The position numbers were made by a program, and so were the translations under genes. Positions 8,019 to 18,080 of a stretch of 64,000 nt of DNA are shown in pieces; the stretch's first letter is position 1; each line of letters starts with the position of its first letter. Below the pieces are notes generated by a model. That model saw only the letters and a program-made list of their open reading frames with translations. It was not told where the DNA came from and ran no database searches. The stretch is from Amycolatopsis sp. DSM 110486 (GTDB lineage Bacteria; Actinomycetota; Actinomycetes; Mycobacteriales; Pseudonocardiaceae): assembly GCF_019468465.1 (NCBI RefSeq), contig NZ_CP080519.1:6379001-6443000 (forward strand). The letters run 5' to 3'.

Positions 8019-9455
8019 GTGCCGGAGCTCAGCCGTCGGCGGCGGCAGATCGTGCTGGCGGTCTGCTGCATGAGCCTGTTCATCGTCGGGCTCGACAACA
8101 CGATCGTGAACCTGGCGCTGCCCTCCATCCAGCACGACCTGGGCGCGTCGGTGTCGAGCCTGCAGTGGACGATCGACGCCTACACGCTCGTGCTCGCGAG
8201 CCTGCTGATGCTGTCGGGGTCGACGGCCGACCGGCTCGGGCGGCGGCGGACGTTCCAGACGGGCCTCGTGCTGTTCGGCGTCGGCTCGCTGCTCTGCGGT
8301 GTCGCCCCCAGCGTGGGACTGCTCATCGCGTTCCGCGCGTTGCAGGCCATCGGCGGCTCGATGCTCAACCCGGTGGCGATGTCGATCGTCACCAACACCT
8401 TCACGGACCCGAAGGAGCGCGGGCGCGCGATCGGCATGTGGGGCGCCACGATGGGGCTGTCCATGGCCGTGGGCCCGGTGCTGGGCGGTGTCCTCGTGGG
8501 CGCGGCCGGCTGGCGGTCGATCTTCTGGATCAACGTGCCGGTGGTCATCGCGGCGGTCGTGCTCACCGCGGTGTTCGTGCCGGAGTCGCGCGCGCCGCGG
8601 CCGCGCCGGATCGACCCGGTGGGCCAGCTGCTGGTGATCGTGTTCCTCGCCGGGCTCACCTACGGCATCATCGAAGGCCGCGACCTCGGGTACGGCTCGC
8701 CGCGGATCCTCGTCGCGTTCGTGCTCGCGCTGGCCTCGCTGGCCGTGTTCGTGCCGTACGAACGAAGGCGGCGGGACCCGTTGCTGGAGCCCCGGTTCTT
8801 CCGCAGCGCGCCGTTCTCGGGCGCGACACTCACGGCGGTGTCCGGCATCGCGGCGATGGCCGGGTTCCTCTTCCTCAACTCCCTGTACCTGCAGGACACC
8901 CGCGGCTACAGCGCGCTGCACGCGGGCCTGTTGACCCTGCCGATGGCCATCATGTGCGCGATCTGCGCGCCCATCTCCGGCCGGCTCGTGGGCACCCGCG
9001 GCGCGCGGCTGCCGCTGGTGGGCGCGGGCATCGGCACCGTGATCGGCGCGCTGCTGATGCTCGACCTGTCTTCGACCACGCCACTGTGGCGGCTGGTCAT
9101 CGCCTACGTCGTGTTCGGCATCGGGTTCGGGCTGGTCAACGCCCCGATCACCTACGCGGCGGTGTCCGGGATGCCGCGGGCGCAGGCCGGTGTGGCCGCG
9201 GCGATCGCGTCGACGAGCCGGCAGGTCGGCACGTCACTCGGTGTGGCGGTGATCGGCGCGGTCGTCACCGCCCGCGTCCACGGCTCGTTCGCCGAGGGCC
9301 TCGCGGCCGCCAGCCACGCCGGCTGGTGGATCATCGGCGGCTGCGGGCTGCTGGTGATCGTGCTCGGACTCGTCACCACCACGCCCTGGGCGTACGCCAC
9401 GGCGCGGCGTGTGGGCGTCGAAGAGGAAGCCGACACGGGACTGGTGAAGGCCTGA
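8019..9455 (+). CDS. MFS drug exporter, DHA2 (14-TM) family
   Basis: 478-residue major-facilitator protein, mostly hydrophobic, with about 14 membrane segments. Motif A is visible (GSTADRLGRRRTFQTG), motif B-like RALQAIGGSMLNP and the antiporter motif C region AVGPVLGGVL, so it should be a proton-coupled drug or metabolite exporter of the EmrB/QacA class. GTG at 8019 (MPELSRRRRQIVLAV) was chosen because the 14 residues coded upstream lie within the operator dyad and are not conserved-looking. The MarR gene starts one base after its stop. Induction by a ligand of that repressor is likely. Confidence 0.88.
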   Translation: MPELSRRRRQIVLAVCCMSLFIVGLDNTIVNLALPSIQHDLGASVSSLQWTIDAYTLVLASLLMLSGSTADRLGRRRTFQTGLVLFGVGSLLCGVAPSVGLLIAFRALQAIGGSMLNPVAMSIVTNTFTDPKERGRAIGMWGATMGLSMAVGPVLGGVLVGAAGWRSIFWINVPVVIAAVVLTAVFVPESRAPRPRRIDPVGQLLVIVFLAGLTYGIIEGRDLGYGSPRILVAFVLALASLAVFVPYERRRRDPLLEPRFFRSAPFSGATLTAVSGIAAMAGFLFLNSLYLQDTRGYSALHAGLLTLPMAIMCAICAPISGRLVGTRGARLPLVGAGIGTVIGALLMLDLSSTTPLWRLVIAYVVFGIGFGLVNAPITYAAVSGMPRAQAGVAAAIASTSRQVGTSLGVAVIGAVVTARVHGSFAEGLAAASHAGWWIIGGCGLLVIVLGLVTTTPWAYATARRVGVEEEADTGLVKA

Positions 9456-9456
9456 C

Positions 9457-9879
9457 ATGAGCGCCGACGACCACGAGATCGCGACCCGTGTATGGGCCCG
9501 GCTGCGGGCGCTCGTCCTCGACCGGCACGAGCGCAAACGCGAGGTGTGCGAGGCGCTCGGCATGAGCTTCATCAAGATCAAGGCCCTGCGCCGGGTCGCG
9601 GCGCGTCCGCTCACCATGAGCGAGCTCACCGAGCAGCTGAACACCGACCGGCCCTACACCACGCACGTCGTGGACGAGCTCGTCCGGCGCGGCCTCGTGC
9701 TGCGCGAGCCGCACCCGGAGGACCGGCGCAGCCGGGTCGTCACCGTCACGGCCCCGGGCGCCGTGGCCGCGGAACGGGCCGAGCGCATCCTGGGGGAGCC
9801 GCCGAAGTCGATGCTCGCGCTGTCGTCGGCGGAGCTGGCCGAGCTCGACCGCCTCACCGCGCAGATCACCGACGACTGA
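9457..9879 (+). CDS. MarR-family transcriptional regulator
   Basis: 140-residue winged-helix repressor. The recognition region is LTMSELTEQLNTDRPYTTHVVDELVRRGLV (residues about 50-80) followed by the wing REPHPEDRRSRVVTVT, the DxRS/R signature of MarR proteins. Flanking helices form the dimer interface. It starts one base after the exporter stop, so it is cotranscribed, and it probably binds the 35-bp dyad at 7961, lifting repression when the exporter's substrate is bound. No cysteine that would suggest redox sensing is in the ligand region apart from Cys27 in REVCEALG. Confidence 0.88.
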   Translation: MSADDHEIATRVWARLRALVLDRHERKREVCEALGMSFIKIKALRRVAARPLTMSELTEQLNTDRPYTTHVVDELVRRGLVLREPHPEDRRSRVVTVTAPGAVAAERAERILGEPPKSMLALSSAELAELDRLTAQITDD

Positions 9880-9928
9880 CACAGCCGCGCCCCGCTCACC
9901 GGGCTCGGTGGGCGGGGCGCGGCTGTGT
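9879..9928. terminator. Bidirectional terminator between marR and fumarase
   Basis: ACACAGCCGCGCCCCGC pairs with GCGGGGCGCGGCTGTGT around a 16-base loop. It overlaps the last base of the marR stop codon and lies 4 bases before the fumarase stop (9933), serving both converging genes. Confidence 0.8.
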
Positions 9929-9932
9929 TCGG

Positions 9933-11603
<1,671 letters not shown>

Positions 11604-11990
11604 AGCCAGGCTCCTTTGCCCTGATCGGGATCCGACCACGGTACTCAGCGGCCCCCGGTTCCCCGCACACCCGCGCGGCGACTGTGTTGCAGGGCACTCG
11701 GCCCGGGTCGTTCGCGGCGGTTTCCCGGCCGTCCGCGCGGCCCCCGGAGTTTGGTTCGGGAGGCCGGGTCCACCCCGACGGACCCGACCTCCCGGGGAAA
11801 GCGGACGGATGCGTACACCCGTTCCGCGTGGCTCACCTGGCGTTCCGTTCGCCTAGCACGACAGTCTCGTGACGTAGGTCATAAGTCAACGCGGCCGAAC
11901 GGGTGCTGCCCACACCTTGCTACCCAGTCACCAACCACCTCAAACGCCGGTGATCGTTCCCCGGTCCGCGTGGGGAACCGGGAAAACGCC
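11604..11990. other. Non-coding stretch upstream of fumarase
   Basis: No convincing gene on either strand: the short open frames lack ribosome binding sites and have no recognisable product. It should contain the fumarase promoter (minus strand), but no clear -10/-35 pair could be picked out. The part around 11860-11940 is less GC-rich than the rest. Confidence 0.5.
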
Positions 11991-12025
11991 GAAGGCCCCG
12001 CGGACCGGTGGTCCGCAGGGCCTTC
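11991..12025. terminator. Strong stem-loop downstream of sigB
   Basis: GAAGGCCC, one unpaired base, GCGGACC, loop GGT, GGTCCGC, one unpaired base, GGGCCTTC. Perfect two-part stem, about 155 bases past the sigB stop. Confidence 0.65.
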
Positions 12026-12049
12026 ACTTCGACACGTTCGCTTTACTCA

Positions 12050-12170
12050 CCAAGGTGACCACCTTGGGGGTCCAGGGGGCTTGCCCCCTGGCGGGGGGTC
12101 TGGGGGTTCGACCCCAGGGGACACACTGAAGCGGGTCTGGGCGAGCGTTCTCCGCGAGCACGGCTCGCCC
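12050..12170. repeat. Cluster of four hairpins including a G-rich intergenic repeat
   Basis: CCAAGGTG/CACCTTGG (12050-12067), CCAGGGGGC/GCCCCCTGG (12072-12091), CTGGGGGT/ACCCCAG (12100-12117) and GGGCGAGC/GCTCGCCC (12139-12170). The middle two form the GGGGGTCCAGGGGGC...CTGGGGGTTCGACCCC type of repeat that I know as common between genes in actinomycetes. The last hairpin, 12 bases from the sigB stop at 12182, is the best candidate for its terminator. Confidence 0.6.
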
Positions 12171-12181
12171 TAACCCCCGCT

Positions 12182-13213
12182 TCAGCTGGCGTACGCGCGG
12201 AGCCGGTCGGCCCGCTCGCCCTGGCGGAGCTTCGCCATGACCTCACGCTCGATCTGACGCACGCGCTCGCGTGAGAGGCCGAAGTGCTTGCCGATCTGGT
12301 CCAGCGTGCGGGGCTGGCCGTCGTCCAGGCCGTAGCGCAGGCGGATGACGTGCTGCTCGCGGTCGTCGAGCGTCGCGAGGACGCGGCGCAGGTCGTCCTG
12401 AAGGAGACCGGAGATGACGGCGCTCTCGGCGTCGGTCGCTTCGGAATCCTCGATGAAGTCGCCCAGCGGGGCGTCTTCCTCGGCGCCCACGGGCATGTCG
12501 AGGCTCACCGGGTCGCGGGACTGGTCGAGCAGGTTCGCGATCTTGTGGACCGGGATGCCCGACTCGGCGGCCAGCTCGTCGTGCGTCGCGTCACGGCCGA
12601 GCTGCTGGTGCAGGTCGCGGCGGATGCGGGCGAGCTTGTTGACCTGCTCCACGAGGTGGACCGGCAGCCGGATGGTGCGACCCTGGTCGGCCATCCCCCT
12701 GGTGATGGCCTGGCGGATCCACCAAGTGGCGTAGGTCGAGAACTTGAACCCCTTGGAGTAGTCGAACTTCTCCACCGCGCGGATCAGACCCAGGTTCCCC
12801 TCCTGGATCAGGTCGAGCAGCGGCATCCCCCTGCCGGTGTAGCGCTTCGCGAGCGAGACCACGAGGCGGAGGTTGGCCTCCAGCAGGTGGTTCTTCGCCA
12901 CGTGCCCGTCGCGCACCAGTGCGGTGAGCTCGGTGCGGCGTTTGGTCGTGAGGTCTTCGGCGGAGTCGAGCATGTGCTGCGCGAACACTCCCGCCTCGAT
13001 GCGCTTGGCCAGCTCGACCTCGTCGGCCGCGGTGAGCAGCGCGGTCTTGCCGATGCCGTTCAGGTACACACGCACCAGATCGGCGGCTGGGCTTTGGGCG
13101 TCGAGGTCTGCGTCCGTGAACGTCCCCACACTCACGGGCTCCTCGTTCTGCTGTGCTGGAATCCCACGCTCGCGAATCCCGCGCGCTTCGCGTTCGAGAG
13201 TCTGGACTGACAT
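12182..13213 (-). CDS. sigB: Sigma-70 family RNA polymerase sigma factor SigB (HrdD-like)
   Basis: 343-residue group-2 sigma factor. Region 1.2 is at [21 protein letters not shown], region 2.3-2.4 at [19 protein letters not shown] (promoter melting and -10 recognition), region 3 around [16 protein letters not shown], and region 4.2 is the [23 protein letters not shown] for the -35. It lacks the long acidic N-terminal extension of SigA (45783-47177), which fits SigB, the stress and stationary-phase relative. ATG 13213 follows GGGGAGG at 6-base spacing. An ECF-type promoter lies about 115 bases upstream, so it is probably switched on by an envelope or redox-stress sigma factor. Confidence 0.93.
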   Translation of the reverse strand: MSVQTLEREARGIRERGIPAQQNEEPVSVGTFTDADLDAQSPAADLVRVYLNGIGKTALLTAADEVELAKRIEAGVFAQHMLDSAEDLTTKRRTELTALVRDGHVAKNHLLEANLRLVVSLAKRYTGRGMPLLDLIQEGNLGLIRAVEKFDYSKGFKFSTYATWWIRQAITRGMADQGRTIRLPVHLVEQVNKLARIRRDLHQQLGRDATHDELAAESGIPVHKIANLLDQSRDPVSLDMPVGAEEDAPLGDFIEDSEATDAESAVISGLLQDDLRRVLATLDDREQHVIRLRYGLDDGQPRTLDQIGKHFGLSRERVRQIEREVMAKLRQGERADRLRAYAS

Positions 13214-13327
13214 TCTCTGCCTCCCCGGTCACGGGCTGAACGTGTCTCGCCGGTGCTGTGCCTTCGGTGTCGGGCCCTGTGGAAACCCTGGCCTCCGGCC
13301 CAGCCGGCTTAGCTGGACACTTGTGGT

Positions 13328-13354
13328 AACGCGCCGGGTTTCCAAAACGTTCCC
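13328..13354 (-). promoter_or_regulatory. ECF-sigma-type promoter of sigB
   Basis: On the minus strand GGGAAC, exactly 18 bases, then GTT, the consensus for SigE/SigR/SigH-class promoters. It implies a leader of about 105 bases to the ATG at 13213. The rest of the 322-base gap (13214-13535) shows no gene. Confidence 0.65.
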
Positions 13355-13535
13355 GGCTTCTGAAGAAAGGACGGGCACACCCGTCGCCCGGTTGCTCCAG
13401 CAACACTGAGCTTTTGCTGAGAAGCGCGCCACAGCGGGAATAATCATGAGAATTCCATGAGAATCCGCGCACGGGGTGAACCATTCGGTGCCCGGTTACG
13501 TTCCCGGGCACCGAGAGTGGCAGCGTGACAGTGGT

Positions 13536-13961
13536 CTAGACCTCAATGAGAACGGTGAACGGACCGTCGTTCACGCTCTCCACGGCCATCATCGCGCCGA
13601 AGCGCCCGGTGGCCACGGATGCCCCACGGTCACGCAACTCCTGCACCACGGCGTCCACCAGGGGCTCGGCCACTTCCGGGCGCGCGGCGGCGACAAAGGA
13701 CGGCCGGCGGCCCTTGCGTGTGTCGCCGTAGAGCGTGAACTGGGACACCACCAGCAACGGCGCGCCCGCACTCGCGCAGGACTGCTCGTCGCGCAGGATC
13801 CGCAGTTCGTGGAGCTTGCGGGCCATCGTCGCCGCTTTCACCCGATCGTCGTCGGCGTGAATTCCCAGCAGCACCAACAGTCCCGGTTCTTCGAGGGCGC
13901 CCGTCACCGCTCCGTCGACCGTCACACTCGCCCGGGTGACGCGCGCCGCGACGGCCCTCAC
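13536..13961 (-). CDS. dtd: D-aminoacyl-tRNA deacylase
   Basis: 141-residue cytoplasmic homodimeric proofreading enzyme that hydrolyses D-aminoacyl-tRNA (D-Tyr, D-Asp, also Gly-tRNA-Ala). MRAVAARVTRASVTVDG is the canonical N-terminus, and VVSQFTLYGDTRKGRRPSF carries the SQFTLxG active-site motif. NDGPFTVLIEV at the C-terminus supplies the GP motif in its usual form (NxGP type). The start GTG at 13961 overlaps the stop of the upstream methyltransferase (GTGA), so the two are translationally coupled. Usual family length is about 140-150, so it is complete. Confidence 0.95.
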   Translation of the reverse strand: MRAVAARVTRASVTVDGAVTGALEEPGLLVLLGIHADDDRVKAATMARKLHELRILRDEQSCASAGAPLLVVSQFTLYGDTRKGRRPSFVAAARPEVAEPLVDAVVQELRDRGASVATGRFGAMMAVESVNDGPFTVLIEV

Positions 13962-15484
13962 TGTGACGTCAGAGTCAAAGTCGAAGCAGAAGCCGGCACC
14001 AGCATCCCGTGCCGAACGAGTTCGCGCACCACGGGCAGCGCGGCGGCGGCCAGCTCGGCCGGGTCGAGGCCCTGCGCGGCCGCCAGCAGCTCGACGAGGT
14101 CCTCCAGCGCCAGCACGCCCCGGCAGCCCGCCAGCAGCCGCGTGGCGAGCTCGTCGACCTCGTGCTGCCACCCGGGTCCGTCGGTGCGGTGCAGGCGCCG
14201 CACGGTGGTCTCCCAGCCCTCGTCGCCGGGGGAGTCGACGCGTTCCAGCAGCACGCTGTCGGGCACGCGGAAGGCGGTGCCCATGAGCTCGTCGCCGTGC
14301 GTGCGCAGCCAGTCGACGCGGTCGAGCCAGTTCGCCGCCTCCGGGCCCAGCGGGTCGTCGTAGGCCTGGCGCAGGTCTTCGCACACCACGGTCGGCGTCT
14401 TCCCGGCCGCGCGGCGCAGCGTGACGAAGCCGAAGCCGATGCCCTGCACGCGGTTCTCGGTGAACCAGTCGAGCCACGCGGCGGCCTTCACCCGGCCTTC
14501 GGGCGAGCGCGGGTCGATGCCCTCGTCGCGCAGCCAGGTGCCCACGTACAGCGCGGGGTCGGCGACATCGCGCTGCACGAACCACGCGTCCGTTTCCGCC
14601 GGCAGCCAGCGCGCCACCCGATCGGCCCAGTCCTCGCCACCCGTGTGGAGCCAGGAAGCCAGCAGCTGCCCGGTGCCGCCGTCGTTGAGGAACCCCGGCA
14701 GCTGGCGCACGACGAGCGCGCTGGCGTCGTCGCCGGCCAGGCCCGAATCGCGATAGGTGTAGTCCACGCGCGGTGGTCCGACCACGAACGGCGGGTTGCA
14801 CACGATCTGGTCGAACCGGCGCCGCGCGACCGGCGCGAACCACTCGCCGCGCACCAGTTCCACGTCGAGCTCGTTGAGCCGGAACGTGCCGGCGGCCAGC
14901 GCGAGCGCCCGCGCGGAGACGTCCGTGGCCGTCACGCGCTGGGCGTGGCGCGTGGCGTGGAGGGCCTGCACGCCGTTGCCGGTGCCGACGTCGAGCAGCG
15001 TGCCGACCGGGCGCCGGCTGGTGGCGCGGATGAGGCTGAGTGACGCGTGGCCGACGCCGAGCACGTGGTCCTCGGGCACGACGTGGCCGAGCAGGTCGGC
15101 GTCGAGGTCGGCCACGACCCACCAGGAGCCCTCCTCGTCGCCGTGCGGGCGGATGTCGAGGGCGGCTTTGTACCCGTCGCCGTCGGCCGCGAGGATCCCC
15201 GCCGCGACGGCGGCTTCCGGTGTCAGTGGCGAAAAAGCGGACTCAACGGACTTTTCGGACTCGGTGAGCCCTAGCAGGAACAGCCGCACGAGCGTGCCGA
15301 GGTCGCCCGCGTCGAGGCTCGCGCGCCGGGCGGGCTCGGGCTCACCGCGGCCGAGTGCCGCGTGGGCCGCGCCGCCGAGGGCGTCGACCACCCCGTCGGC
15401 GTCGTAGTCGGCGCGCCGGAAGGCCTCGCGCAACCGCGCGCAGACGTCGTCGGACAGGTCGGGCAGAGGCGTGTTCGTGCTCAC
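13958..15484 (-). CDS. SAM-dependent methyltransferase with NPPF motif
   Basis: 508-residue class I methyltransferase. Residues 1-150 form an N-terminal helical/beta domain typical of actinobacterial members. TLLDVGTGNG (163-171) is the SAM-binding motif I, and IVCNPPF (Asn230) is the motif IV found in enzymes that methylate amide or amino nitrogens (HemK/PrmC, RsmC and DNA adenine methylases). The C-terminal 200 residues look like a winged-helix or unknown domain. Target unknown: rRNA, a protein glutamine or a small molecule are all possible; the coupling to dtd suggests translation. GTG 15484 (MSTNTPLPD) or 15502 may be the start; it is divergent from the amidohydrolase only 20 bases away. 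Confidence 0.82.
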   Translation of the reverse strand: MSTNTPLPDLSDDVCARLREAFRRADYDADGVVDALGGAAHAALGRGEPEPARRASLDAGDLGTLVRLFLLGLTESEKSVESAFSPLTPEAAVAAGILAADGDGYKAALDIRPHGDEEGSWWVVADLDADLLGHVVPEDHVLGVGHASLSLIRATSRRPVGTLLDVGTGNGVQALHATRHAQRVTATDVSARALALAAGTFRLNELDVELVRGEWFAPVARRRFDQIVCNPPFVVGPPRVDYTYRDSGLAGDDASALVVRQLPGFLNDGGTGQLLASWLHTGGEDWADRVARWLPAETDAWFVQRDVADPALYVGTWLRDEGIDPRSPEGRVKAAAWLDWFTENRVQGIGFGFVTLRRAAGKTPTVVCEDLRQAYDDPLGPEAANWLDRVDWLRTHGDELMGTAFRVPDSVLLERVDSPGDEGWETTVRRLHRTDGPGWQHEVDELATRLLAGCRGVLALEDLVELLAAAQGLDPAELAAAALPVVRELVRHGMLVPASASTLTLTSQ

Positions 15485-15503
15485 GGTGGGTAAGCCTGCC
15501 ACG

Positions 15504-16787
15504 ATGGGTTCCGTGACCTCCCATGCAGTCGAACGTGTCCTCGCCCCGCTCGCCGCGGCCCTGCCCGGCCTGGAGGCGCTCTACGTCGACTTCCACCGCC
15601 ACCCCGAGCTGGCGTTCGCCGAGACCCGCACCGCGGCCGAGCTGGCGCGCCGGCTCGAGGCCGACGGGTTCGAGGTCCACCCCGGCGTCGGCCGCACCGG
15701 CGTGGTCGGCGTGCTGCGCAACGGCGAAGGCCCCACGGTGATGCTGCGCGCCGACATCGACGCGCTGCCGGTCGAGGAGAAGACCGGCCTCGAGTACGCG
15801 AGCACCGCGCGCGGCGTCGACGAGTCGGGCAACGACGTGCCCGTGATGCACGCCTGCGGGCACGACATGCACGCCACCTGGCTGTCGGGCGCCGCGAGCC
15901 TGCTCGCCGCCGCGCGCGAGGACTGGTCGGGGACGTTGCTGGTCGTGTTCCAGCCCGCGGAAGAGGGAAACGGCGGCGCCTCCGAAATGATCGCCGACGG
16001 GCTGTTCGACCTCGCCGGTCGCCCCGACGTGGTCTTCGGCCAGCACCTCGTGCCCGGTCCGGCCGGCTGGGTCCTCACCAGGCCGGGTGTGCTCATGGCG
16101 GCCTCCGACACGCTGCGCATCACGCTGCACGGGCGCGGCGGCCACGGCTCGCGGCCCGAGACCACCGTCGACCCGGCCGTGATGGCGGCGTCGGTGGTGC
16201 TGAAGCTGCAGACGGTGGTCTCCCGTGAGGTCGCGGCCACCGAACCGGCGGTGGTCACCGTCGGCTCGCTGCACGTCGGCTCGGTCGGCAACGTCATCGC
16301 CGACGACGCCGTGCTCGAAGTCAACACCCGCGCGTTCGGCGACGGGGTGCTGCTGCGGCTGCGCGCGGCCATCGAGCGCATCGTGAACGCCGAGGCCGTG
16401 GGCGCGAACGCGCCGAAGCCGCCGACGATCGAGCTGCTCAACTCCTACCCGGCGACCTCGAACGACGAGACCGCTTCCGACGAGCTCACCGAGGTGTTCC
16501 GCGGGCACTTCGACGACGGCACCGTGCTGCCGGCGCCGCTCGTGACCGGTAGCGAGGACTTCGGCGAATTCGGCGCGGCGGCCGGGGTGCCGTCGGTGTT
16601 CTGGCTGGTCGGGGGCCTCGAACCACAGGAAGTGATCACGGCGATGACCGAGGGGCGGTTCGAGAGCGACATCCCGTCGAACCACTCGCCGCGCTTCGCG
16701 CCGATCCTGCACCCGACGCTGCGCGCGGGCGTCGAAACGCTCGTCGTGGCCGCGTTGTCACGGATGTCCCACCCGGGTGTCGGATGA
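15504..16787 (+). CDS. M20-family amidohydrolase (hippurate/IAA-amino-acid hydrolase type)
   Basis: 427-residue metallo-amidohydrolase of the M20D group. Metal ligands are visible: HACGHDMH gives Cys118 and His120, PAEEGNGG gives the catalytic base Glu153 and ligand Glu154, and the dimerisation domain (LHGRGGHGSRPE) carries His ligands. The final His is in TGSEDFGEF, where the family has SEDF. It would cleave N-acyl amino acids or related amides in the cytoplasm. Starts at ATG 15504 or GTG 15513. The DUF3099 gene follows with stop/start contact at 16784-16787. Confidence 0.9.
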   Translation: MGSVTSHAVERVLAPLAAALPGLEALYVDFHRHPELAFAETRTAAELARRLEADGFEVHPGVGRTGVVGVLRNGEGPTVMLRADIDALPVEEKTGLEYASTARGVDESGNDVPVMHACGHDMHATWLSGAASLLAAAREDWSGTLLVVFQPAEEGNGGASEMIADGLFDLAGRPDVVFGQHLVPGPAGWVLTRPGVLMAASDTLRITLHGRGGHGSRPETTVDPAVMAASVVLKLQTVVSREVAATEPAVVTVGSLHVGSVGNVIADDAVLEVNTRAFGDGVLLRLRAAIERIVNAEAVGANAPKPPTIELLNSYPATSNDETASDELTEVFRGHFDDGTVLPAPLVTGSEDFGEFGAAAGVPSVFWLVGGLEPQEVITAMTEGRFESDIPSNHSPRFAPILHPTLRAGVETLVVAALSRMSHPGVG

Positions 16788-16825
16788 CGGCCCGGAGTGG
16801 GAGCATGAGCGGTGGAGGTGGTGCT

Positions 16826-17152
16826 GTGAACGAGCCCGCCCGAGGTTCCGATCCCCGCCCGGCTCCGGTGCTGATCACCGAGGCAGAACCGTCCTACGAC
16901 GATCAGCTGGCCGCACGGAAGAAGAAGTACATCATCATGATGGTGTGCCGCATCCCGTGCCTCATCCTGGCCGGGCTGACCTACCACACGTGGTGGCTGG
17001 CGCTCACGTTCCTCGTGATCTCAGTGCCGCTGCCGTGGATCGCGGTGCTGATCGCCAACGACCGGCCGCCGCGCAAGACGCAGAACGTCAACCGCTACGA
17101 GCGGGAGGCGAAGCAGATCGAGAACCGCGAACACCGGGTGATCGACGGCTGA
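16826..17152 (+). CDS. DUF3099 membrane protein
   Basis: 108-residue protein of the actinobacterial DUF3099 family: VLITEAEPSYDDQLAARKKKY then two hydrophobic helices (IIMMVCRIPCLILAGLTYH and WLALTFLVISVPLPWIAVLIA) and a charged C-terminus (NRYEREAKQIENREHRVI). Both ends probably face the cytoplasm. GTG 16826 follows GGTGGAGG at 7-base spacing; an alternative ATG at 16784 overlaps the amidohydrolase stop (ATGA) and would add 14 residues. Function unknown; conserved in the phylum. Confidence 0.8.
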   Translation: MNEPARGSDPRPAPVLITEAEPSYDDQLAARKKKYIIMMVCRIPCLILAGLTYHTWWLALTFLVISVPLPWIAVLIANDRPPRKTQNVNRYEREAKQIENREHRVIDG

Positions 17153-17160
17153 AGGCCGCT

Positions 17161-17199
17161 CGTGGGTGCTGCCGCCGGTTCTCGCCGGCAGCACCCACG
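17161..17199. terminator. Bidirectional terminator between DUF3099 and psuK
   Basis: CGTGGGTGCTGCCG / CGGCAGCACCCACG with an 11-base loop, followed on the plus strand by GGTTTT. Lies between two converging genes. Confidence 0.85.
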
Positions 17200-17204
17200 G
17201 GTTT

Positions 17205-18080
17205 TCAGGCTGAGGGCTGGGGGCCGAGGCGGCTCACGGCCAGCGCGCCCAGCCGCGTCCCCGCGCGCAGGACGTCCACAGTGGACTGCCCGGCGAGCCA
17301 GGTGGTGAGCACACCCGCGTCGAACGCGTCGCCCGCGCCCGTGGAGTCCACGCACGCGGCTTCGACCGCGGGCACGGTGGTCACGCCGTGGGCGTCGACC
17401 CAGGCGGCGCCGCCGAGGCCGGCCGTCACGACGACCGCGCCGACCGTGCCGAGCAGTTCCTTGGCCGACAGCGGATCGGTCGAACCCGTGAGCGCCACCA
17501 GTTCCTCGGTGTTGGGCATCAGCAGGTCGGTGCCGCGCACGTCGTCGAGGAACGCCGCCGGGTCGTGGATGTGCGCCGCCGCCTGCGGGTCGACCGACGT
17601 GGTGAGCCCGGCTTCCTTCGCCGCCGCCAGCGCCGCGAGGCCCGCGGGCCGCGACGACGGGTCGAGCAGCACGTAGCCCGACAGGTGCAGGTGACTCGCG
17701 CCGGCCAGCGCCTCGGGCGTCACGTCCTCGGGCCGGAACCGCTTGTTCGCGCCGCGGTCGGCGAGCATGCTGCGCTGTCCTTCGGCGTCCACCATCACGA
17801 CGACGCAGCACGTGGCCGCCTCGGGGTCGACCGCGAACGCGCAGCGCACGCCCGTCGCCTCCAGTTCGGCCTTGATCAGCCGGCCGCCCGAGTCGTCGCC
17901 GATGCGGGCCACCAGCGTGGTGTCGGCGCCCAGGGAACGCAGCCACAGCGCGGTGTTCGCGCCCGCGCCGCCGCCGGTGAAGCGGATCTGCGCGCGGGCG
18001 TCGCCGCCGTGGGGGAGCGGTTCGTCGTGGCGGGCGACCACGTCGAGGCCGGCGTCGCCGACCACCACGATGCCGGTCAC
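17205..18080 (-). CDS. psuK: PfkB-family sugar kinase, probable pseudouridine kinase
   Basis: 291-residue ribokinase-fold enzyme. The N-terminal GGGAGANTALWLRSLGA is PfkB signature 1, and DSTGAGDAFDAGVL signature 2 with the GAGD catalytic-base Asp. It would phosphorylate a nucleoside or sugar with ATP. Because its start (GTG 18080) overlaps the stop of psuG by GTGA, pseudouridine is the best substrate: PsuK makes pseudouridine 5'-phosphate and PsuG splits it to uracil and ribose 5-phosphate. Ribose or other nucleosides cannot be excluded from sequence alone. Confidence 0.88.
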   Translation of the reverse strand: MTGIVVVGDAGLDVVARHDEPLPHGGDARAQIRFTGGGAGANTALWLRSLGADTTLVARIGDDSGGRLIKAELEATGVRCAFAVDPEAATCCVVVMVDAEGQRSMLADRGANKRFRPEDVTPEALAGASHLHLSGYVLLDPSSRPAGLAALAAAKEAGLTTSVDPQAAAHIHDPAAFLDDVRGTDLLMPNTEELVALTGSTDPLSAKELLGTVGAVVVTAGLGGAAWVDAHGVTTVPAVEAACVDSTGAGDAFDAGVLTTWLAGQSTVDVLRAGTRLGALAVSRLGPQPSA

